NCBI GenBank assembly: GCA_905193585.1
Contig: CAJJPG010000117.1
Span: 1-5,345, forward strand
Length of the DNA stretch: 5,345 nt
Direction: 5' to 3'
Source of the DNA: an uncultured Oscillospiraceae bacterium
GTDB taxonomy: Bacteria > Bacillota > Clostridia > Oscillospirales > Acutalibacteraceae
Part shown: positions 1 to 5,345 of the stretch, in pieces
Layout: each line of letters starts with the position of its first letter
Numbering within the stretch: position 1 is the first letter of the stretch
Translations under genes and position numbers: made by a program
Notes under the pieces: generated by a model
The model's input: only the letters and a program-made list of their open reading frames with translations
Told to the model about the DNA's origin: nothing
The model's database searches: none

Positions 1-81
1 GCGGTTAAGGCGGTTTATAAGCAGCTTATATTCCTTTTCATCGCGGTGTTTTTTCTTTTTACAGCATTCACATTCGCTCAT
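1..81 (-). CDS. csoR: CsoR-family copper-sensing repressor, N-terminal fragment (runs off window)
   Basis: Only the first 27 codons lie in the window; the frame is open to base 1. The visible residues begin [18 protein letters not shown] and continue into KLLINRLNR. The second half matches the start of the first helix of CsoR/FrmR (DUF156) proteins, which usually continues as an RLNRIEGQ-like motif. CsoR proteins are small helical tetramers that bind operator DNA when metal-free and release it when Cu(I) binds a Cys-His-Cys site. Those ligands lie beyond the window edge, so metal specificity is inferred from context: the gene follows copA, and the copA promoter holds a CsoR-type operator. The start is well supported by an AAGGAG sequence nine bases upstream and by a 4-base ATGA overlap with the copA stop, which suggests translational coupling. 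The Cys-rich N-terminus (C4, C6, C7) might be an extra metal site. Other members of the family sense nickel, formaldehyde or sulfide, so copper is likely but not proven. Confidence 0.8.
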   Translation of the reverse strand, partial: MSECECCKKKKHRDEKEYKLLINRLNR

Positions 82-2300
82 AGCTTTTTACTCCTTAATC
101 TTAAAGCGTTGCCCACAACGAATACCGAGCTTAGCGACATTGCAAGCCCCGCCAGCATCGGGCTTAAAAGCGTGCCGCCGAAAACATAAAGCAGCCCCGC
201 TGCTATGGGTATGCAAATTGCGTTATAGCAAAACGCCCAGAAAAGATTTTCCTTTATATTGGTTATGGTCAGTCGGCTGAGGCGTATTGCGCGCGGAACA
301 TCGAGCGGGTCGTTTTTCATAAGCACAATATCCGCCGCCTCAATTGCAATATCGCTGCCGCCGCCCACGGCGCAGCCTATATCAGCCTCGGTCAGAGCGG
401 GCGCGTCATTAATGCCGTCGCCCACCATCATAACAACGCCGTATTTTTGCTTTATTTCGGAAATTATTTTTGCTTTTTCTTCGGGCAGGACCTCGGAATA
501 TACCTCATCAGCACCCACCGCCGCGCCTATATACTCGGCGCAGGCTTTATTATCGCCCGATAAAATAACGGTTTTAATGCCTAATTTTTCAAGGCGGGCA
601 AAAGCGTCTTTTGAGGTTTCCCGTACTTGGTCGGCAATGGCTATAAGACCTATGCACTCGCCGTTTACGGCGGCGTAAATAAGCGATTTACCTTCACCCG
701 CAAGCCCTTCACCCGTTTCGCGGTATTTTGATATATCAGCGCCGCCCTCTGCAAGCAGCGCAGCGTTGCCGAGCAGAATATTTTCGCCGTTTATAATGCA
801 CCTAAGCCCTTTACCCGAAATATATTCGCTTTTTTCGGCTCTGCCTGCTACGTTTATGCCGTTTTCAGCGGCATACGCTGTAACCGCTTGCGCCAGCGGG
901 TGGGCGGAATCAGCCTCGGCTGCCGCAGCCGTTTTTAAAAGCCGCGCTTTATCATCTGCATAAATATCGGTAACCGCCGCCTTACCGACGGTCACGGTGC
1001 CTGTTTTATCAAAAACCGCTGCCTTTACGGTGTGAGTTATTTCGAGAATTTCGCCGTTACGAATTAAAATTCCGTTCTCTGCGCCAAGCCCCGTGCCTAC
1101 CATTACCGCCGTAGGCGTTGCAAGCCCCAAAGCGCAGGGGCAGGCGATAACAAGCACGCTTGTGAATACCCTAAGCGCAAAGGAAATGTCCTTTCCCGCA
1201 ATCAGCCACGCCGCCGCGGCAATAACCGCGATAGTGATTACCACCGGCACAAACACGCCGGCAACCTTGTCCGCCGTTTTTGAAATGGGGGCTTTTTTAT
1301 TTTGCGCGTCCTCAACAAATTTAATTATTTTTGCAAGAGCGGTATCCTTGCCGATTTTAGTAACCGTAACGTATATTACGCCGCTTATATTTATGCTGCC
1401 GCCCGTAACAGGGCAGCCCTCTGTCTTTTCAATCGGCAGGCTTTCGCCGGTAAGCATTGATTCATCGGCACTGCTTTGGCCCTTTATTATTTTGCCGTCA
1501 AGCGGTATGCTCTCGCCCGGCTTTACAATTACCGTTTCGCCCACGGCTACATCTTTTGTGGGTACTGTAATTTCCTTGCCGTCGCGTAGTACCCGCGCGG
1601 TATCGGGTGATAGTCGCATAAGCTTTTCCACTGCCGAGGCTGTTCTGCGCTTGCTGAGCTCCTCAAGCTGCTTGCCGAGCGCCACAAGAGTTATTACCAC
1701 TGCTACCGATTCATAATATAGGTTATGCACCGCGTGCATATTGTAGGGTATCATATAGGTCATAACCACGCTGTAAATAAATGAGGCGCCCGCGCCAACG
1801 GCTACAAGCGAATCCATATTCGGGTTGCCGCGCAAAAGCAGGGGAATACCGTGGGTGAAAAAGCGCCTGCCTATAAACATTACGGGTATGCAAAGCAGCA
1901 GCTGGGTAAGCGCAAAGCCGTAGGGGTCGCCCGAAATATTCATAAACGTGGGAACGGGCAGCTTGTCCGTCAGCATTTGCCCCATTGAAATGTAGAGCAA
2001 TAACGCCGATAATACCGCCGAAACCGCAGTACCGCAGAAGCCTCCCTTTTTCTTTTCGGCGACTTTCGGTTTTTCTGTTTCTTCGGGGGTATCGGGGCGT
2101 ATTCCGAACCCCGCTTTTTCAACCACGCGGGTAAAATCTGCCTGACCGGTCTTTTGCTCATCATAGCCTACGGTCATTTTCCCGGTTATAAGGTTAACGT
2201 CGCAGCTTTCAACGCCCTCCAGCCGCGACACTACACGCTGAACCGAGGCAGAGCACGCCGCGCAGGACATCCCGCTTATTATATATTCTTCCTGTTTCAT
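78..2300 (-). CDS. copA: Cu(I)-exporting P1B-type ATPase CopA
   Basis: This 740-aa inner-membrane pump exports cytoplasmic Cu(I) using ATP and is the main copper-detoxification protein of many Firmicutes. The N-terminus carries one heavy-metal-associated domain with the Cu-binding GMSCAAC motif (C13, C16). A charged, lysine-rich linker (about residues 67-87) follows, then about eight membrane segments. Catalytic motifs are complete: TGES at 284-287 (actuator domain), CPC at 387-389 (transmembrane Cu site), DKTGT at 431-435 with the phosphorylated D431, the P1B-specific HP at 467-468, and GDGIND at 627-632. Y692-N693 in the seventh membrane segment and MSLSS at 721-725 in the eighth are the Cu(I)-specific P1B-1 signatures, which argue against a Zn/Cd/Pb pump. 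Length is normal for a CopA with one metal-binding domain. The ATG at 2300 follows an AAAGGAAG Shine-Dalgarno (2308-2315) by seven bases. The stop overlaps csoR by ATGA. Expression should be copper-induced through the CsoR-type operator upstream. Confidence 0.96.
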   Translation of the reverse strand: MKQEEYIISGMSCAACSASVQRVVSRLEGVESCDVNLITGKMTVGYDEQKTGQADFTRVVEKAGFGIRPDTPEETEKPKVAEKKKGGFCGTAVSAVLSALLLYISMGQMLTDKLPVPTFMNISGDPYGFALTQLLLCIPVMFIGRRFFTHGIPLLLRGNPNMDSLVAVGAGASFIYSVVMTYMIPYNMHAVHNLYYESVAVVITLVALGKQLEELSKRRTASAVEKLMRLSPDTARVLRDGKEITVPTKDVAVGETVIVKPGESIPLDGKIIKGQSSADESMLTGESLPIEKTEGCPVTGGSINISGVIYVTVTKIGKDTALAKIIKFVEDAQNKKAPISKTADKVAGVFVPVVITIAVIAAAAWLIAGKDISFALRVFTSVLVIACPCALGLATPTAVMVGTGLGAENGILIRNGEILEITHTVKAAVFDKTGTVTVGKAAVTDIYADDKARLLKTAAAAEADSAHPLAQAVTAYAAENGINVAGRAEKSEYISGKGLRCIINGENILLGNAALLAEGGADISKYRETGEGLAGEGKSLIYAAVNGECIGLIAIADQVRETSKDAFARLEKLGIKTVILSGDNKACAEYIGAAVGADEVYSEVLPEEKAKIISEIKQKYGVVMMVGDGINDAPALTEADIGCAVGGGSDIAIEAADIVLMKNDPLDVPRAIRLSRLTITNIKENLFWAFCYNAICIPIAAGLLYVFGGTLLSPMLAGLAMSLSSVFVVGNALRLRSKKL
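91..96 (-). promoter_or_regulatory. Shine-Dalgarno of csoR inside the copA 3' end
   Basis: On the minus strand AAGGAG lies nine bases before the csoR ATG (81-79). It sits within the last codons of copA. It fixes the csoR start and shows that csoR is translated from the copA transcript. Confidence 0.75.
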
Positions 2301-2324
2301 AGGCCATCTTCCTTTCCGCGTGTT

Positions 2325-2353
2325 ATTATATACCCCTTGGGGGTATTTGTCAA
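2325..2353 (-). promoter_or_regulatory. Consensus sigma-A promoter of copA-csoR
   Basis: Read on the minus strand, TTGACA (2353-2348) and TATAAT (2330-2325) match the consensus at all positions and are separated by exactly 17 bp. The -10 ends 24 bp before the copA ATG, leaving a short leader containing the ribosome binding site. A promoter this strong would need tight repression, which fits the operator lying in its spacer. Confidence 0.9.
2330..2346. promoter_or_regulatory. CsoR-type copper operator
   Basis: ATACCCCTTGGGGGTAT is a perfect inverted repeat with two 7-bp arms (ATACCCC / GGGGTAT) and a 3-bp centre. It matches the G-tract-flanked TACCC...GGGTA pattern known for CsoR operators in Firmicutes. 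It fills the spacer between the -35 and -10 boxes, so bound repressor would block RNA polymerase. The encoded repressor is presumably the csoR gene downstream of copA. Confidence 0.88.
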
Positions 2354-2536
2354 GAGGCTGTTTTAAATTATTATAGCTTTTTTGTAGGATTATATTTATG
2401 CGGATGATTTATATTATTGAATAAAAGCCGCGCGGTGTCAATCTCTGCGGCAACAGTGATCGTTTTTTTCGAGACGGTTCGGTATTAAAGCAAGGCTATT
2501 AATACTTTTTGCCATAGTTTTCAATAATTATTTCCA

Positions 2537-2565
2537 TTGAACACAGGGAAGAAAAAGCGTATAAT
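2537..2565 (+). promoter_or_regulatory. Probable promoter of the beta-helix gene fragment
   Basis: TTGAAC (2537-2542) and a perfect TATAAT (2560-2565) are spaced by 17 bp, and a coding start with a ribosome binding site follows at 2602. The -35 box has two mismatches. The rest of the intergenic stretch 2354-2536 is AT-rich; I see no gene, RNA or clear terminator in it. Confidence 0.6.
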
Positions 2566-2601
2566 TTTTATAGGAGCAAATATAAATTTTCAGGTGATTT
2601 T

Positions 2602-2817
2602 ATGAAAAAGCTGTATATAAAGGATTACGTGGCGACAGCGAATACCGCAGAGGACTCGGCACCGGGTATATCGGCGGCACTCAAAGCTGCTGCGGCGCTC
2701 GGAGAACCGTGCGAAATAGTTTTTGAAAGCGGAGTTTATAATATCGGTACAAATTCGCTTGCTGAAACCGAAATACATGTAAGCAATACTATAGTCGAGG
2801 GAAACGACTGTCTCTGA
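2602..2817 (+). pseudogene. Truncated N-terminus of a pectate-lyase-like (right-handed beta-helix) protein
   Basis: The frame has 71 codons and begins MKKLYIKDYVATANTAEDSA. It continues with a helix-like AALKAAAALG stretch, then EIVFESGVYNIG and IHVSNT. This order (strand, acidic turn, helix binned into 'aal.aa', then a '.i.fe.G.Y' strand) resembles the N-terminal cap of pectate-lyase-superfamily proteins and related glycosidases, where the pattern DDT..I..AL......G..v.fp.G.Y is typical. Full-length members usually have several hundred residues, so almost all of the catalytic beta-helix is missing. The start is supported by AGGTGA (2592-2597) four bases upstream and a promoter at 2537-2565, so the fragment may still be expressed. 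The frame ends at a TGA within a few bases of where a minus-strand integrase fragment also breaks off. The family call rests on pattern memory only. A genuine short hypothetical protein is possible but less likely. Confidence 0.55.
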
Positions 2818-3306
2818 TTTTAATATTGTTTAGGCTATGCTGCCTTACACCTGTGGAAAAGAGGAAATTTACCATTACCCAACTTTGATATTCAATGAAG
2901 GAACATCGTTTCAAATTTGGGTTTTCCAGCAATATTTTTAATTCATTATCGGGATATGTCTCAACATTAGCTTTAGAGGCTTTTATTGGTTTCATTTCAA
3001 ATCGTTCTATTAAGCCACCTTTCATAAGAAAATTAAAGACTGTTATTAAATCTCTAAAATAAGAATTTATACTTATATCGTTACTTAACTTTTTCTTTAG
3101 TGCAACTACGAAAAAATCATATGTTTTTTGCTGATATCATTAAGTAGAGTATCTTCGGGAATATACTTGTAAAATTGCTTAAAGGATTGCTGATAATGCT
3201 TAATAGTAGCTTCTCTAAGATTTCTTTGAAAGCAGTTGTCAATATACATTTCAAATCCGTCTTTAAGGGTTAAAACATTCGATTTTTTAATACTTAATTT
3301 TTTCAC
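2789..3306 (-). pseudogene. Tyrosine recombinase/integrase, frameshifted and C-terminally truncated
   Basis: Two minus-strand frames together encode the first half of a phage-type integrase. The upstream frame (about 3306-3106) holds the SAM-like core-binding domain, with LTLKDGFEMYIDNC and NLREATIKHYQQSFKQFYKY. The downstream frame (about 3109-2789) continues with SINSYFRDL, then YPDNELKILLENP and FLFSTGVRQHSL. The last contains the first catalytic arginine (TGvR) of the recombinase fold. Adding one base to the A6 tract at 3111-3116 (T6 on the coding strand) joins both frames through KKHMIFFVVALKKKLS without another stop. Homology ends at the residues KIRD near 2810, after about 165 aa of a usual 300 or more. 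The H-x-x-R box and nucleophilic tyrosine are therefore absent and the enzyme cannot be active. I chose GTG at 3306 as start because it directly precedes KKLSIKKSN; an ATG at 3345, inside a hairpin arm, is the alternative. The gene is much richer in AT than its neighbours, which suggests horizontal acquisition. Confidence 0.82.
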
Positions 3307-3328
3307 TTTTGAATCATCCCACAAATAT

Positions 3329-3384
3329 AAAAGAGTCAGACACATTACAGAGAAAATCTCAAAAATAATGTGTCTGACTCTTTT
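3329..3384. repeat. Perfect 19-bp inverted repeat (hairpin), possible bidirectional terminator or mobile-element end
   Basis: The left arm AAAAGAGTCAGACACATTA (3329-3347) is the exact reverse complement of the right arm (3366-3384). The 18-base loop itself contains GAGA-AAA-TCTC (3350-3360), which can form a second small stem. The plus strand has T5 at the base of the right arm; the minus strand has TTTTATATTT after its second arm, so both directions resemble intrinsic terminators. It lies 33 bases past the stop of the GGGtGRT gene and so could end that operon. It also lies just upstream of the integrase start, and such long perfect arms with a GTGTCTGAC core are reminiscent of REP/MITE-like palindromes. 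Which role applies cannot be decided from one copy. Confidence 0.75.
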
Positions 3385-3417
3385 TATACTTAAATTAGGC
3401 TTTAAAAACCCGAATGC

Positions 3418-4431
3418 TTACTTATTAAGCGCCTGCTGAACGGCAACCGCGCATGCAACGGTCATACCGACCATCGGGTTGTTACCCGCGCCTATAAGAC
3501 CCATCATCTCAACGTGAGCCGGAACGGAAGAAGAACCGGCAAACTGAGCGTCGGAGTGCATACGGCCCATAGTATCGGTCATACCGTAAGAAGAGGGGCC
3601 TGCCGCCATATTATCGGGGTGAAGCGTACGGCCTGTACCGCCGCCCGAAGCCACGGAGAAATAGTTCACGCCGTTTTCAACGCACCATTTCTTATAAGTG
3701 CCTGCAACCGGGTGCTGGAAGCGGGTCGGGTTGGTGGAGTTACCTGTAATGGAAACGCCTACCTTTTCAAGCTTCATTATAGCAACGCCCTCGGGAACGT
3801 TATCCGCGCCGTAGCACTTAACGGCAGCGCGCGCGCCCTTTGAGAACGGCTTTTCGTAAACGACCTTAACCTCTTCTGTGTAGGGGTCAAACTCGGTTTC
3901 AACATAGGTGAAGCCGTTAATACGGGAGATTATATAAGCCGCGTCCTTGCCGAGACCGTTAAGAATAACGCGCAGGGGCTTAACTCTTACCTTGTTTGCG
4001 TTAAGAGCGATTTTAATAGCACCCTCAGCCGCTGCGAAGGATTCGTGACCTGCCAAGAAGCAGAAGCACTCGGTTTCTTCCGAAAGGAGCATTTTACCGA
4101 GGTTGCCGTGACCGAGACCGACCTTGCGGTTTTCGGCAACGGAGCCGGGAATACAGAAAGACTGAAGACCGATACCGATATTTGCGGCAGCGGTTGCGGC
4201 GGATTTATCGCCTGTGCGCTCAGCCTCTTTAAAAGCGATAGCAGAGCCTACGGTGTAAGCCCACTTTGCGTTTTCAAAGCAGATAGGCTGTGTTTCCTGA
4301 ACGGTGGTGTAGGGGTCAACGCCGTATTTTGCGCATATATCCTTGCACTCATCAATAGAAGAGATACCGTAATTTTTAAGAACGCCGAGAATCTTTGCCT
4401 CGCGTCTTTCATAACCTTCAAACTGTGCCAT
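3418..4431 (-). CDS. GGGtGRT-family protein (conserved, function unknown)
   Basis: This 337-aa protein has the signature GGGTGRT at residues 263-269, within FSVASGGGTGRTLHPDNMA, the motif that names the GGGtGRT family. No biochemical function is known to me. It shows no signal peptide and no clear membrane segment, so it is probably cytoplasmic. Visible features are glycine-rich loops (GLGHGN at 106-110 region, GLIGAGNNPM near 311-320) and nine cysteines (C29, C33, C51, C93, C122, C124, C206, C250, C327). Several histidines sit in motif-like settings (H108, H129, H240, H271). These could serve metal or nucleotide binding, but that is inference. The start is fixed by AAGGAGG nine bases upstream; this site overlaps the stop codon of the NifU-like gene, 14 bp away. 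Pairing with an Fe-S scaffold homologue suggests a role in Fe-S or other redox-cofactor handling. The sequence looks intact and its base composition matches copA and the NifU-like gene. Confidence 0.9.
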   Translation of the reverse strand: MAQFEGYERREAKILGVLKNYGISSIDECKDICAKYGVDPYTTVQETQPICFENAKWAYTVGSAIAFKEAERTGDKSAATAAANIGIGLQSFCIPGSVAENRKVGLGHGNLGKMLLSEETECFCFLAGHESFAAAEGAIKIALNANKVRVKPLRVILNGLGKDAAYIISRINGFTYVETEFDPYTEEVKVVYEKPFSKGARAAVKCYGADNVPEGVAIMKLEKVGVSITGNSTNPTRFQHPVAGTYKKWCVENGVNYFSVASGGGTGRTLHPDNMAAGPSSYGMTDTMGRMHSDAQFAGSSSVPAHVEMMGLIGAGNNPMVGMTVACAVAVQQALNK

Positions 4432-4440
4432 TATACCGTA

Positions 4441-4447
4441 CCTCCTT
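4441..4447 (-). promoter_or_regulatory. Shine-Dalgarno of the GGGtGRT gene overlapping the upstream stop codon
   Basis: On the minus strand AAGGAGG lies nine bases before the ATG at 4431. It shares two bases with the TAA stop (4448-4446) of the NifU-like gene. Ribosomes ending on the first gene would expose or reload this site, so the two proteins are probably made in a coupled ratio. Confidence 0.8.
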
Positions 4448-5147
4448 ATTCTTCACGCGGGTCAATGTATTTGACCGCGCCGTCTTCTTTATTGAAGCGT
4501 CCGTAGTGACCCATAGACTGCTTGTAAGCCTCGTTCGGCTCCATACCTTTTTTAATAAGGTCGGTCATTTTGCCGAGGGAGACAAACTCGTAGCCTATAA
4601 CCTCATCATTTTCATCAAGAGCCATTCTTGTGCAGTAGCCCTCGGTCATTTCAAGGTATCTAACGCCCTTTGACTTGGTGCCGTACATAGTACCAACCAT
4701 TGAGCGCGCGCCCTTGCCGAGGTCTTCCATTCCCGCGCCGATTACAAGGCCGCCCTCAGAAAAAGCGGACTGGCTGCGGCCGTAAACTATCTGTAAAAAC
4801 AGCTCGCGCATAGCGGTGTTTATAGCGTCGCAAACAAGGTCGGTGTTAAGAGCCTCTAAAACGGTTTTGCCGGGAAGAATTTCGGCAGCCATGGCGGCGG
4901 AGTGGGTCATACCCGAGCAGCCTACGGTTTCAACCAGAGCCTCTTCGATTATGCCGTCCTTCACATTGAGCGAGAGCTTACATGCGCCCTGCTGCGGTGC
5001 GCACCAGCCCACGCCGTGGGTGTAAGCAGAGATATCTTTTATCTCTTTCGCCTGTATCCACTTGCCTTCCTCCGGAATCGGAGCGGGACCGTGATGCGGA
5101 CCCTTGGCGACAGGACACATATTTTCTACTTCCTTTGAATAAATCAT
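4446..5147 (-). CDS. NifU-like iron-sulfur cluster assembly scaffold homologue
   Basis: The protein has 233 aa from the ATG at 5147. I prefer this start over an upstream in-frame ATG (5183) because AAAGGAGT sits six bases before it and the 12 extra residues look like leader sequence. The core resembles NifU_N/IscU proteins: a strand KLSLNVKDGIIEEALVETVGC, then SGMTHSAAMAAEILPGKTVLEAL, which parallels the IscU segment around its second cluster-ligand cysteine. C77 matches that ligand. Other cysteines are C11, C49, C56, C106 and C172. C49/C56 lie near the place of the first IscU ligand, but not at its usual spacing. The region corresponding to the third ligand reads YGRSQSAFSEG with no cysteine. 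About 100 residues beyond the scaffold core (from about 130, with VGTMYGTKSKGVRYLEM and YEFVSLGKMTDLIKKGM) form a C-terminal extension not present in ordinary IscU. It probably works with the GGGtGRT protein encoded directly downstream; no sulfurase gene is visible nearby. Confidence 0.85.
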   Translation of the reverse strand: MIYSKEVENMCPVAKGPHHGPAPIPEEGKWIQAKEIKDISAYTHGVGWCAPQQGACKLSLNVKDGIIEEALVETVGCSGMTHSAAMAAEILPGKTVLEALNTDLVCDAINTAMRELFLQIVYGRSQSAFSEGGLVIGAGMEDLGKGARSMVGTMYGTKSKGVRYLEMTEGYCTRMALDENDEVIGYEFVSLGKMTDLIKKGMEPNEAYKQSMGHYGRFNKEDGAVKYIDPREE

Positions 5148-5153
5148 ATATGT

Positions 5154-5161
5154 ACTCCTTT
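5154..5161 (-). promoter_or_regulatory. Shine-Dalgarno deciding the NifU-like start
   Basis: AAAGGAGT on the minus strand is placed six bases before the ATG at 5147. The alternative upstream ATG at 5183 has no comparable site, so the shorter 233-aa product is preferred. Confidence 0.8.
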
Positions 5162-5197
5162 CGTGCGGGACTTTAAAATCCACACAAGTATGTTTCT

Positions 5198-5226
5198 ATT
5201 ATATCAAACGCCGTATAAAAAAACAA
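5198..5226 (-). promoter_or_regulatory. Extended -10 promoter of the NifU-like/GGGtGRT operon
   Basis: On the minus strand TATAAT (5203-5198) is a perfect -10 box preceded by TGA, giving the TGnTATAAT extended -10. Seventeen bases upstream is TTGTTT (5226-5221), a weak -35 with three matches. The extended -10 likely compensates. The -10 ends 50 bp before the ATG at 5147. No obvious operator is seen around it. Confidence 0.72.
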
Positions 5227-5345
5227 GGGGTTATGTTAAAAAAATGACGAAAAATTGTACCCTGACTGTATTGTCTGTACTTTTCTGAAAAAATACGGTG
5301 AGAACTAAACCGAAGCTGAAATTAAGTATTTACAAAAACAAATAA
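5227..5345. other. Intergenic region upstream of the NifU-like operon, no gene seen
   Basis: The stretch is AT-rich and without a convincing reading frame on either strand. It holds a loose inverted repeat (GTAC...GAC...GTC...GTAC, 5257-5280), too imperfect to call an operator. Upstream regulatory sites for the operon, or the end of a neighbouring gene's flank, may lie here. Confidence 0.5.

Noticed and set aside
259..678. Plus-strand open frame of 139 codons opposite the copA ATP-binding region
   Set aside because: Shadow of copA, with no ribosome binding site and no recognisable domain.
1093..1716. Plus-strand open frame of 207 codons opposite copA
   Set aside because: It is antisense to copA, whose motifs are complete. 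The translation is rich in Ser/Ala/Thr with no family pattern, as expected for the complement of a GC-biased gene.
2154..2366. Plus-strand open frame of 70 codons across the copA start and operator
   Set aside because: It covers the promoter and operator of copA in reverse and has no family features.
2427..2469. GCCGC/GCGGC 5-bp stem with a 15-base loop, followed by T7, as a possible terminator
   Set aside because: The stem is short, the loop is long, the T-run begins 11 bases after the stem, and no plus-strand gene ends upstream.
4045..4506. Plus-strand open frame of 153 codons opposite the GGGtGRT gene and the intergenic Shine-Dalgarno
   Set aside because: It runs antisense across two well-supported genes and the coupling site, with no promoter or domain of its own.
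5148..5183. Longer NifU-like start at 5183 adding MDFKVPHERSTY
   Set aside because: The strong AAAGGAGT site is correctly spaced for the ATG at 5147 and would lie inside the coding sequence of the longer form. The extra residues do not resemble the family's N-terminus as I know it.
5257..5280. Imperfect inverted repeat upstream of the NifU-like promoter, as a possible operator
   Set aside because: The matching bases are scattered and unevenly spaced, and it lies about 30 bp upstream of the -35 box. It is too weak to support a regulatory call.
1..5345. CRISPR array, tRNA or rRNA genes
   Set aside because: No regularly spaced direct repeats and no tRNA-like or rRNA-like sequence were seen on either strand by eye.

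Overview
The window most likely comes from a Clostridia-type Firmicute, probably an anaerobic gut or rumen lineage. The reasons are strong AGGAGG-type ribosome binding sites, consensus sigma-A promoters, a copA-csoR copper operon, and a NifU-like/GGGtGRT gene pair of a kind I associate with Clostridia. The genus cannot be fixed from the sequence alone.

Left part (1-2353, minus strand): a copper-efflux operon. A consensus promoter (TTGACA, 17 bp, TATAAT) carries a perfect CsoR-type operator (ATACCCC-TTG-GGGGTAT) in its spacer. It drives copA, a complete Cu(I)-exporting P1B-type ATPase of 740 aa. The next gene overlaps the copA stop codon by ATGA and runs off the window. Its first 27 residues look like the start of a CsoR-family copper-sensing repressor. 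The expected circuit is autoregulation: CsoR represses copA-csoR until Cu(I) binds it and releases the operator.

Middle part (2354-3417): a degraded, largely AT-rich stretch. A plus-strand promoter and RBS lead into the N-terminal fragment (71 codons) of what is probably a pectate-lyase-like beta-helix protein. That frame ends at about 2805-2817, exactly where the 5' fragment of a minus-strand tyrosine recombinase also ends. The two broken genes meet 3' end to 3' end. The integrase also has a one-base frameshift in an A6 tract (plus-strand view) at 3111-3116. Just upstream of it is a perfect 19-bp inverted repeat (3329-3384), which may be a mobile-element hairpin and/or the terminator of the next operon.

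Right part (3418-5226, minus strand): a two-gene operon with an extended -10 promoter. It encodes a 233-aa NifU-like iron-sulfur scaffold homologue and, 14 bp downstream, a 337-aa GGGtGRT-family protein of unknown function. The second gene's Shine-Dalgarno overlaps the first gene's stop codon, so the two are probably translationally coupled and act together. This pair is the best candidate here for an undescribed system. Bases 5227-5345 hold no gene that I can see.
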